DNA from: Gemella massiliensis
GTDB taxonomy: Bacteria; Bacillota; Bacilli; Staphylococcales; Gemellaceae
Reading direction: 5' to 3'
DNA length: 64,000 nt
Assembly (NCBI RefSeq): GCF_900120125.1
Contig: NZ_LT635546.1
Coordinates: 471,344-535,343 of the forward strand
In this document: in pieces, positions 57,039 through 64,000 of the stretch
Numbering within the stretch: position 1 is the first letter of the stretch
Layout of the letters: every line of letters starts with the position of its first letter
The notes under the pieces: generated by a model
What the model was told of the DNA's origin: nothing
The model's input: the letters and a program-made list of their open reading frames with translations, nothing else
Database searches by the model: none
Position numbers and translations under genes: made by a program

Positions 57039-58109
57039 ATGAAAACTATTATAACAGAAAATATAGAAAAAACACAACGATATATACCTCATACTTTACA
57101 AACAAGAATAACTGCAGTTAAAACTTATAGAAATGGTAACTCTATTCGTTTTGTTTGTAGGCGCTATAAAATATCAAAAGCCTCTCTTTTGCGTTGGAAT
57201 AAAAAATATGACGGTACTAAAGAGTCTCTTATAGATAAGTCTCATAGACCTCATTCCATTCACCCTAACGCCCATACAGTTGAAGAATTGTCTTGGATTA
57301 AAAATCTTATTAAACGTAATCCTAATATTTCTATGATTGAATTATATGCTAAACTTAAATTCAACAAAGGTTATAAAAGACATCCTTGTTCTTTATTTAG
57401 AGTGCTTAGAAAATTAGGTTTTTATAAAGATACTAAGAAAAAAGTAATTCCTTATAAACCTAAACCCTATAATACACCTACTGAAATTGGTAAAAAATGG
57501 CAACTTGATGTGAAATATGTTCCTAAACGTTGTTATGTAGGAAAAATTCCTGATAAATTTTATCAATATACTATCATTGATGAAGCTACTAGGGAAAGAT
57601 TTATTTTCCCTTTTAAAGAACAATCATCATACTCTACTGTTCAATTTGTTAAAATGGCTATTGATTATTTTGGGTATAAACCCAAGATAATTCAAACTGA
57701 TAATGGTTTTGAATTTACACATTTTAAAGATACTAAACGAATACACCCTTTTGATGTATTGTGTAATAATCTTGGCATTAAACATCAACTTATTAGACCT
57801 AGAACTCCTAGACATAACGGTAAGGTTGAACGTAGTCATAGAAATGATAATGAACGTTTTTACAGGCATTTATCTTTCTTTTCGTATGATGATCTTATAT
57901 CTCAGATGAAAAAGTATCTATATCGCTCTAACCGTCTTCCTATGCAGACTTTAAATTGGCTTTCTCCTGTTGAAAAAAGAAAAGAGCTACGGAAAGAGTC
58001 TATAAAAATATGCCGGCTTTTTAATTCCTTGTTAGATAATAGATTTCACAACTTATTTGTCAAGGACAAGGGCTACGCCTTTTTCAAATCCTTGACAAAT
58101 AAGTTTTAG
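57039..58109 (+). CDS. IS1202-like DDE transposase, intact
   Basis: Full-length 356-residue transposase with the same helix-turn-helix and D-D-E residues as the copy at 27058. A few residues differ (for example an early Ala to Thr, and KIPDKF for EIPDKF). An in-frame ATG at 57000 would add 13 residues, but the ribosome site AAAAAAGGAA supports ATG 57039. Confidence 0.93.
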   Translation: MKTIITENIEKTQRYIPHTLQTRITAVKTYRNGNSIRFVCRRYKISKASLLRWNKKYDGTKESLIDKSHRPHSIHPNAHTVEELSWIKNLIKRNPNISMIELYAKLKFNKGYKRHPCSLFRVLRKLGFYKDTKKKVIPYKPKPYNTPTEIGKKWQLDVKYVPKRCYVGKIPDKFYQYTIIDEATRERFIFPFKEQSSYSTVQFVKMAIDYFGYKPKIIQTDNGFEFTHFKDTKRIHPFDVLCNNLGIKHQLIRPRTPRHNGKVERSHRNDNERFYRHLSFFSYDDLISQMKKYLYRSNRLPMQTLNWLSPVEKRKELRKESIKICRLFNSLLDNRFHNLFVKDKGYAFFKSLTNKF

Positions 58110-58144
58110 AAATCTGAAATGTTCTCTAAGGAATTAAAGCTGGC
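58012..58144. repeat. Long inverted repeat across the transposase 3' end (copy 4)
   Basis: Same structure as at 28031-28163: arms of about 53 bp with a perfect 17-bp inner stem, covering the last codons and the stop. Confidence 0.85.
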
Positions 58145-58189
58145 AAATCTAATCAAATAATGTAATTTACGTCGGGGGCTTCATACGGT

Positions 58190-58215
58190 TTACATAGAAG
58201 CTAGCTTCTATGTAA
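58190..58215. repeat. 26-bp perfect palindrome in the IS right end (copy 4)
   Basis: TTACATAGAAGCT followed by its exact reverse complement, 61 bp from the right tip, as in copies 2 and 3. Confidence 0.9.
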
Positions 58216-58276
58216 TTCTATTATATCCGGTATTTATTTTTTACTTTTTTTGTCTCACATCATTTACAAATGTACA

Positions 58277-58302
58277 AATAATAATTTTATCTTAAATTAA
58301 AT
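58277..58302. repeat. Target-site duplication of IS copy 4, distal side
   Basis: Exact copy of 56915-56940. Confidence 0.95.
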
Positions 58303-58347
58303 ATAGGAGACGGATAAAAAATACATTTTTTATTCCGCTCCTACAAT
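58303..58347 (-). terminator. Terminator of glyQS
   Basis: A stem AGGAGACGGATAAAAAA with TTTTTTATTCCGCTCCT (one mismatch) and a TACA loop, just past the glyQS stop. Confidence 0.7.
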
Positions 58348-58373
58348 ATTTCCGATTAACTTATAATAAATCT

Positions 58374-59747
58374 TTAGAATTTTATTTTTTTCGAAATATA
58401 TTCTTTAAGTTCACTTATTGGAAGACGAGTTTGTTCCATAGTATCACGATCACGAATTGTAACCATTCCATCATTTTCTGATTCGAAATCATATGTTATA
58501 CAAAACGGAGTTCCTACTTCATCTTGTCGTCTGTAACGTTTACCTATAGAACCCGTTTCATCAAAATCTACCATAAAATCAGTTGATAATTCTTTATATA
58601 TTTCCTCAGCTTTATTACTTAATTTTTTAGAAAGTGGCAATACAGCCGCTTTGAACGGTGCTAGTACCGGATGAAATTTAAGCACTGTGCGAGTATCATT
58701 TTCTCCAACCTGTTCTTCATTATACGCATCGCATAAAAACGCTAATAAAACTCTATCAACACCAACAGACGGTTCTATACAATATGGAATATACTTTTCT
58801 TTTGTTGATAAATCTTGATATGATAAATCTTGACCTGAATATTCCATATGTTGTTTTAAATCATAATCTGTTCTATCGGCAACACCCCAAAGTTCTCCCC
58901 AGCCAAATGGGAATTTATACTCTATATCGGTTGTTGCATTTGAGTAATGTGATAATTCTTCTTTTTCATGATCACGCAAACGAATATTCTCTTTTGTCAT
59001 TCCTAGGTCTAGTAACCATTTTTCACAATAATTACGCCAGAAAGAATGCCACTCTAAATCTTCACCGGGCTGGCAGAAAAATTCAAGTTCCATTTGTTCA
59101 AACTCACGAGTTCTGAAAATAAAATTACCGGGTGTGATTTCATTACGAAATGATTTACCGATTTGCCCAATACCAAACGGAAGTTTTTTACGCATACTAC
59201 GTTGAACATTTTTGAAATTAACAAAAATTCCTTGTGCGGTTTCCGGGCGCAAATAAATTTGACTTGTCGCATTTTCTACAACACCTTGATTTGTTTTAAA
59301 CATAAGATTAAACTGTCTTATATTTGTAAAATCATGTCCGTTACACTCAGGACATTTAATATGTTCACGTTTTATAATATTTTCCAATTCTTCAAATGGT
59401 AATCCGTCTACAATTACATCTTCATTTTTTTCACTAAAGTAGTATTCTTCAATTAACTTATCAGCTCGTAATCTTGATTTACAAATTTTACAATCCATCA
59501 TCGGATCACTAAAATTACCAATGTGCCCCGATGCTTCCCAAGTACGTGGATTCATGAAAATAGCAGCATCTAATCCTACATTATATGGTGATTCTTGTAT
59601 AAATTTTTTCCACCATGCTTTTTTTACATTGTTTTTCAATTCAACACCAAGCGGACCATAATCCCATGTATTAGCTAAACCGCCATAAATTTCAGAACCC
59701 TGAAATACAAAACCTCTATTTTTTGCTAATGATAAAATTTTTTCCAT
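58374..59747 (-). CDS. glyQS: Glycine--tRNA ligase (single-chain, dimeric type)
   Basis: A class II synthetase of 457 residues that charges tRNA-Gly. [12 protein letters not shown] opens the protein, motif 2 is in [23 protein letters not shown] and motif 3 in [15 protein letters not shown]. Four cysteines (CKIC, CPEC) form a probable zinc site. AGGAGG precedes the ATG. Expression is controlled by the glycine T-box upstream. Confidence 0.96.
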   Translation of the reverse strand: MEKILSLAKNRGFVFQGSEIYGGLANTWDYGPLGVELKNNVKKAWWKKFIQESPYNVGLDAAIFMNPRTWEASGHIGNFSDPMMDCKICKSRLRADKLIEEYYFSEKNEDVIVDGLPFEELENIIKREHIKCPECNGHDFTNIRQFNLMFKTNQGVVENATSQIYLRPETAQGIFVNFKNVQRSMRKKLPFGIGQIGKSFRNEITPGNFIFRTREFEQMELEFFCQPGEDLEWHSFWRNYCEKWLLDLGMTKENIRLRDHEKEELSHYSNATTDIEYKFPFGWGELWGVADRTDYDLKQHMEYSGQDLSYQDLSTKEKYIPYCIEPSVGVDRVLLAFLCDAYNEEQVGENDTRTVLKFHPVLAPFKAAVLPLSKKLSNKAEEIYKELSTDFMVDFDETGSIGKRYRRQDEVGTPFCITYDFESENDGMVTIRDRDTMEQTRLPISELKEYISKKIKF

Positions 59748-59778
59748 TTTTATTCCTCCTAAAATTAAAATATAAAAA

Positions 59779-59924
59779 CCCTAGATATGCTAAGCATATC
59801 TAGGGACGAAAATTTTCCGCGGTTCCACCCTGATTAGTAAAAACTCAACTCATTTTTAGTATTAAATTATATTAATGCCATTTTAAAATTATTGATCTTT
59901 CACCATCATCAACTCGCTCTAATA
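59779..59924 (-). ncRNA. Glycine T-box riboswitch upstream of glyQS
   Basis: The leader has the canonical T-box AGGGTGGAACCGCGG (59831-59817) and a 12-bp-stem terminator CCCTAGATATGC/GCATATCTAGGG (59779-59805) followed by a T-run. Stem I closes by TATATTA (59926-59920) pairing with TAATATA (59874-59868). The bases next to the 3' side of that helix read GGC (59879-59877), the expected glycine specifier. Uncharged tRNA-Gly would pair with specifier and T-box and favour antitermination. No stem II is evident, as usual for glycine T-boxes. Confidence 0.93.
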
Positions 59925-59929
59925 TAGAT

Positions 59930-59958
59930 ATTTTACCATCTATTTATTAAAGTTTCAA
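59930..59958 (-). promoter_or_regulatory. Promoter of the T-box-glyQS transcript
   Basis: TTGAAA (59958-59953), a 17-nt spacer and TAAAAT (59935-59930) on the minus strand, ending just before stem I. Confidence 0.7.
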
Positions 59959-60027
59959 GTAATTGCAGTGATTTTATAAACAAAATATTTACATTAATTA
60001 TTAATAGTTTTCATTTAATACAAATTT

Positions 60028-61626
60028 TTATTCTATTATACCTTTAAATCTTAAGTAGTTTTCATAATCCATCTCTTTATTAATGACCCCATCCGGTGTC
60101 AACTCTATTACTCTATTGGCAATTGTTTGAATAAACTCATAATCATGTGATGTAAAAAATACAGAACCTTTAAACTGTATAATTCCTTCATTAACAGCTG
60201 TAATTGATTCCAAATCGAGATGGTTGGTTGGTTCATCAAGTAAAATAACATTAGCTTTTGATAACATCATTTTAGATAACATACAACGCATTTTCTCTCC
60301 ACCTGATAACACATGAGCTTTTTTCAATGCTTCTTCACCCGAGAACAACATTCTTCCTAAAAATGAACGTAAGTAAGCCTCTGATTCTTCTTCCGGTGAA
60401 GCATATTGTCGTAACCACTCAACTAACGAAAGTTTTAATCCCTCAAAATATTCTGTATTATCCTTTGGCATATAACTACGTGATGTTGTAATACCCCATT
60501 TTACAGTCCCGCTATCCGGTTCTAGTTCACCGGCTAAAATTTTTAACAGCGTAGTTTTTGCCATTTCATCACCTAATAAAATAACTTTATCGTTTGGATT
60601 TGCTACAAAACTAATATTGTTTAATATTTTTTTACCGTCAATTGTTTTACTAACACCATCAACAATTAATAAATCATTACCAATTTCTCTATCCGGTGTA
60701 AAGCGAACGAATGGATAACGTCGACTACTTGGCTTAATATCCTCAAGTGTAATTTTTTCCAACATTTTTTTTCTGCTGGTTGCTTGTTTTGATTTTGAAG
60801 CATTTGCAGAAAAACGGGCGATAAAATCCTGAAGTTCCTTAATTTGCTCTTCTTTTTTCTTATTAGAATCTTCTGCCATACGACGTGCTAATTGACTTGA
60901 ATGATACCAAAAGTCATAATTACCAACATATAGTTGAATTTTACCAAAATCTAAATCACAGATATGAGTACAGATATTATTTAGGAAATGTCTATCATGA
61001 CTGACTACGATAACCGTATTTTCAAAATTAATTAGAAATTCTTCCAACCATTTTATAGCACTGATATCAAGACCGTTGGTCGGCTCATCAAGTAACAATA
61101 CATCCGGATTACCAAATAATGCCTGTGCCAATAATACTTTTACCTTAATCGCATTATCTAATTCTCCCATAAACACATGATGATATTCAACACCAATTCC
61201 AAGACCTTCTAATAATTGAGCAGCATCACTTTCAGCATTCCAACCGTCCATCTCCGCAAATTCTCCTTCAAGTTCTGCAGCAATAATACCGTCTTCTTCA
61301 GTAAACGGATCTTTCATGTAGATTTCGTTTTTTCGATTCAAAACACTCCATAATTTCTCATGCCCCATCATTACAACATCGATAACTTGATTTTCCTCAT
61401 AGGCAAAGTGATTTTGACGTAATACCGCAAGGCGTTCTCCTTTTCCTAATGATACATGCCCTTGCTGAGAATCAAGCTCTCCCGAAAGTAATTTTAAAAA
61501 TGTTGTCTTGCCCGCTCCGTTAGCTCCAATAAGACCATAACAATTACCATTTGTAAATTTAATATTAACATCTTCAAACAGTTTTCTATCTGCAAAACGT
61601 AAACTTAAATTTGTTACTTGTAACAT
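60028..61626 (-). CDS. ABC-F family ATPase, YbiT-like
   Basis: A 532-residue soluble protein with two ABC domains and the interdomain linker of ABC-F translation factors; no membrane segment is present. Domain 1 has Walker A GANGAGKTTF and Walker B LLLDEPTNGLD, but its signature is degenerate (MGELDNAIKVKVLLAQAL). Domain 2 has an intact signature (LSGGEKMRCMLSKMML) and LLDEPTNHLD, but its Walker A reads GDEMAKTTLL, lacking the usual glycine before the lysine. YbiT-like proteins act on the ribosome E site; resistance function is not suggested. It ends a separate unit after rbfA. Confidence 0.88.
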   Translation of the reverse strand: MLQVTNLSLRFADRKLFEDVNIKFTNGNCYGLIGANGAGKTTFLKLLSGELDSQQGHVSLGKGERLAVLRQNHFAYEENQVIDVVMMGHEKLWSVLNRKNEIYMKDPFTEEDGIIAAELEGEFAEMDGWNAESDAAQLLEGLGIGVEYHHVFMGELDNAIKVKVLLAQALFGNPDVLLLDEPTNGLDISAIKWLEEFLINFENTVIVVSHDRHFLNNICTHICDLDFGKIQLYVGNYDFWYHSSQLARRMAEDSNKKKEEQIKELQDFIARFSANASKSKQATSRKKMLEKITLEDIKPSSRRYPFVRFTPDREIGNDLLIVDGVSKTIDGKKILNNISFVANPNDKVILLGDEMAKTTLLKILAGELEPDSGTVKWGITTSRSYMPKDNTEYFEGLKLSLVEWLRQYASPEEESEAYLRSFLGRMLFSGEEALKKAHVLSGGEKMRCMLSKMMLSKANVILLDEPTNHLDLESITAVNEGIIQFKGSVFFTSHDYEFIQTIANRVIELTPDGVINKEMDYENYLRFKGIIE

Positions 61627-61647
61627 TCTTCTCTCCTTTGTTAATAA

Positions 61648-61684
61648 TTGACAAGCTCACCACAATCATTGATGAGCTTATCAA
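61648..61684 (-). terminator. Terminator after rbfA
   Basis: 15-bp arms with wobbles (TTGACAAGCTCACCA and TGATGAGCTTATCAA), 6 bp past the rbfA stop. Confidence 0.7.
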
Positions 61685-61689
61685 TTTTA

Positions 61690-62046
61690 TTATTTATTTT
61701 CTTCTTTTTTACTAACACTTGCAATTAAATTTTCAATGTGGAGTGCATACTCACTTGTTGTATCGTATTCAAAAATAAATTCTGGAAATTTTCTTATTTT
61801 TATTTTTTTTGCTACTTCACTTTTTACAAAACCTTTAATTTTTGCAAGAGAATTTTTTGTTTTTTCTTTCTCTTTTTCTCCACCTAATACAGTGTAATAA
61901 ACTTTAGCTTGAGAGTAATCTCCTGTCAAAACAACTTCTGTTACAGTTACAAATCCTAAGTTATGATTTTTTACTTTTGTGGTCAATACATAAGTAATTT
62001 CTTTTTTGATTTGCTCGGCAAGTCTGTTGACCCTTACTTCTGACAT
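61690..62046 (-). CDS. rbfA: Ribosome-binding factor A
   Basis: A 118-residue KH-like protein that helps mature the 16S rRNA 5' end of the 30S subunit. VNRLAEQIKKEI at the N-terminus and FIFEYDTTSEYALHIENLI near the end are family features. It starts 13 nt after infB, the classical infB-rbfA order. Confidence 0.94.
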   Translation of the reverse strand: MSEVRVNRLAEQIKKEITYVLTTKVKNHNLGFVTVTEVVLTGDYSQAKVYYTVLGGEKEKEKTKNSLAKIKGFVKSEVAKKIKIRKFPEFIFEYDTTSEYALHIENLIASVSKKEENK

Positions 62047-62059
62047 ATACTATTACCTC

Positions 62060-64000
62060 CTATTTTTTTACTTCTTCCATTATATATACTTCAAAGACAT
62101 CTCCTTCTTTAATATCATTGAAGTTCTCTACAGTCATACCGCATTCATAGCTACTTTGAACCTCTTTAACATCATCTTTAAAACGTCTTAATGTATCGAT
62201 TTCTCCCTCATAAATAACTACACTATCACGAATAACACGTACTTTCCCATCACGTGATACTTTTCCTTCTGTCACGTAAGCACCCGCAATAGTACCAACT
62301 TTCGATACTTTGTACACTTGTCTTACTTCGGCAAGACCAATTACTTTTTCTACAAACTCCGGATCTAAAAGACCGGTCATAGCAGATTCAATTTCTTCAA
62401 TCACTTTGTAAATAATACTGTGTAGACGAATATCAACTTGTTCAGTTTGTGCCATTTGTTTAGCATTATTATCAGGGCGTACATTAAATCCAATTACTAC
62501 AGCTTTAGAAGCTATTGCTAATGTAATATCAGATTCGTTAATTGCTCCCACACCTGTGTGAATAATACGTACATTAACACCCTCTACATCAATTTTTGCA
62601 AGTGACATGGCCAAAGCTTCCACAGAACCTTGCACATCCGCTTTAATAATAATATTAAGATCTTTCATTTCACCTTGTTTCATTTGTTCAAATAAGGTAT
62701 CTAATGATACAGCAGAATTTGCTTGACGTGTTGTTTCAATATATTGTTGTTGACGAATTTCACCAATATGACGAGCAGTTTTTTCATCACCGAATACAAC
62801 AAATCTATCTCCGGCATTCGGGACATCTTGAAGTCCTGTAATCTCTACCGGTGTAGACGGTTTTGCTGTTTGAATATTTTTATTACGATCATTAATCATA
62901 GCACGAACACGACCAAAAGTATTACCGACAACCAACGGATCACCAACGTTTAGACTTCCGTTTTGAACTAATAACGTAGCTACTGCACCACGTCCTTTAT
63001 CTAATTTTGCTTCAATTACCGTACCTAGTGCAAGACGGTTTGGATTTGCTTTTAGTTCTTGCATTTCTGTTACTAATAAAATATTTTCTAACAATTCATC
63101 AATGCCGTCACCTTTTAGTGCAGAAATAGGCACAAAGATAGTATCTCCACCCCAATCTTCCGGAATTAAACCATATTCAACTAATTCATTCATTACACGA
63201 TCGGGATTAGCCTGCGGTTTATCCATTTTATTAACAGCCACAATAATAGGTACATCAGCTGCCTTTGCGTGATTAATTGCTTCAATGGTTTGAGGCATAA
63301 CACCGTCATCAGCGGCTACTACCAAAATAGTTACATCTGTAATTTTTGCTCCTCTTGCACGCATAGTTGTAAAGGCTGCATGTCCCGGTGTATCTAAAAA
63401 CGTAATCTTTTTATTTTTTGCTCGAACTTGATAGGCTCCAATATGTTGAGTAATACCGCCGGCTTCTCCTGCTGTTACATGAGTATTTCTAATAGTATCC
63501 AGTAATGTGGTTTTACCATGATCGACATGCCCCATAATTGTAACGATCGGTGCACGCTCTTTTAAATCTTTTTCTTCATCTTCCGCCTCAAAGTATAAAT
63601 CTAAATCTTCTTTATTAATTTCTACTTCTTCTTGAATTTCTTTACCGTAATCAATGGCAATTAATTCGATTTGTTCCAACGTTAATGATTGATTAATATT
63701 TGCCATTATTTTAAGTTCCATAAATAATTTTTTAATTAGTTCGGTTGAATTGATATTTAATATTGTTGATAATTCTCCAACTGTCATCCCATCTTTAACT
63801 AAGATTGTATCTTCAGAAATTGTTTCTTCTGTCGGTACTTCTATAATAGCCGGCTGTTGTTTTTGAGATTTTTTTATACGTTCTTTTTTATTTTTATTTT
63901 TTTTCTTTTTACTTTTTTTACCTTCTTGTTCTACTTGCTGGTTAATATTTTTTTGTTTGTTATTTTTCTTTTGAGGCTTGTTTTCTTTTTTATTCTGTTT
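62060..64000 (-). CDS. infB: Translation initiation factor IF-2, 5' end beyond window
   Basis: IF-2 is the GTPase that brings initiator tRNA to the 30S subunit. G1 ([10 protein letters not shown]), G3 (DTPGHAAF) and G4 (NKMD) are intact, and the C-terminal domains are complete. The first ATG often called would be at 63787, but the frame stays open from there to the window end. It encodes a lysine/asparagine-rich N-terminal extension (for example [20 protein letters not shown]), typical of IF-2. The gene is therefore partial in this window. Confidence 0.96.
   Translation of the reverse strand, partial: KQNKKENKPQKKNNKQKNINQQVEQEGKKSKKKKNKNKKERIKKSQKQQPAIIEVPTEETISEDTILVKDGMTVGELSTILNINSTELIKKLFMELKIMANINQSLTLEQIELIAIDYGKEIQEEVEINKEDLDLYFEAEDEEKDLKERAPIVTIMGHVDHGKTTLLDTIRNTHVTAGEAGGITQHIGAYQVRAKNKKITFLDTPGHAAFTTMRARGAKITDVTILVVAADDGVMPQTIEAINHAKAADVPIIVAVNKMDKPQANPDRVMNELVEYGLIPEDWGGDTIFVPISALKGDGIDELLENILLVTEMQELKANPNRLALGTVIEAKLDKGRGAVATLLVQNGSLNVGDPLVVGNTFGRVRAMINDRNKNIQTAKPSTPVEITGLQDVPNAGDRFVVFGDEKTARHIGEIRQQQYIETTRQANSAVSLDTLFEQMKQGEMKDLNIIIKADVQGSVEALAMSLAKIDVEGVNVRIIHTGVGAINESDITLAIASKAVVIGFNVRPDNNAKQMAQTEQVDIRLHSIIYKVIEEIESAMTGLLDPEFVEKVIGLAEVRQVYKVSKVGTIAGAYVTEGKVSRDGKVRVIRDSVVIYEGEIDTLRRFKDDVKEVQSSYECGMTVENFNDIKEGDVFEVYIMEEVKK

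Larger units (their letters stand above)
56941..58276 (+). mobile_element. IS1202-like insertion sequence, copy 4 (apparently intact)
   Basis: A 1336-bp element with the same tips as copies 2 and 3 and a perfect 26-bp duplication. The left end faces the cmk promoter and the transposase reads away. Only scattered substitutions separate it from copy 3. Confidence 0.95.

Noticed and set aside
1-64000. CRISPR arrays, tRNA or rRNA genes, prophage
   Set aside because: No regularly spaced direct repeats, tRNA-like cloverleaf, rRNA sequence or phage structural genes were recognised.

Overview
The window is AT-rich Firmicutes chromosomal DNA. EzrA, CodY, TrmFO, single-chain glycyl-tRNA synthetase under a T-box, cydABDC and a glgBCDAP operon point to Bacilli. 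Gene content and protein style suggest Gemella or a close relative; this is inferred, since no rRNA gene is present. Nearly all genes lie on the minus strand.

Layout: 1-175 is the end of an IS cut by the window edge. 267-1417 (+) holds a small membrane protein, a MutX-like Nudix hydrolase and a thioesterase-like protein. 1594-3057 (-) holds a lipoprotein and gpmA. 3580-4209 (+) is a LexA/CI-type repressor. 4263-7140 (-) holds prmC, prfA, tdk and rpmE2. 7468-8801 is a decayed IS copy and 8886-10133 (+) an aminotransferase. An IS200-type element lies at about 10243-10990, followed by a repeat-containing lipoprotein (-). 12864-18727 (-) is the cytochrome bd operon with its CydDC exporter. 18922-24951 (-) holds a TSUP exporter pair, thiN, rpe, rsgA, recN and tlyA. 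25407-26896 (-) is a PadR regulator with a BtrH-like protein. 26961-28295 is an intact IS. 28521-36689 (-) is the glycogen operon, with a divergent GH13 enzyme at 37005-38855. 39652-44218 (+) holds uvrB, ddl and murF. 44316-47689 (-) is a Vex-like ABC cassette. 48376-56817 (-) holds ezrA, codY, trmFO, thiI, a cysteine desulfurase, a thioesterase-like gene, plsC and cmk. 56941-58276 is another intact IS. 58374-64000 (-) holds glyQS with its T-box, an ABC-F protein, rbfA and infB, the last cut by the window end.

The main discovery candidate is the four-copy IS, which resembles the IS1202 family (DDE transposase, TGTA...TACA ends, 25-26 bp target duplications). In all four copies the promoter-facing edge of the target duplication lies 28 bp upstream of the first base of a sigma-A-type -10 box. 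For the first copy this needs a 26 bp duplication, because only one side is in the window. In all four the same IS end faces the promoter and the transposase reads away from it. The element therefore appears to insert at about position -40 of promoters, duplicating the UP-element region and leaving promoter and gene intact.

Other points of interest are a PadR promoter whose operator lies inside it and whose transcript is predicted to be leaderless, a glycine T-box with a visible GGC specifier, an IS200 ribosome-site-masking hairpin, a cre-like site on the glycogen operon promoter, and two small families of repeats linked to terminators.
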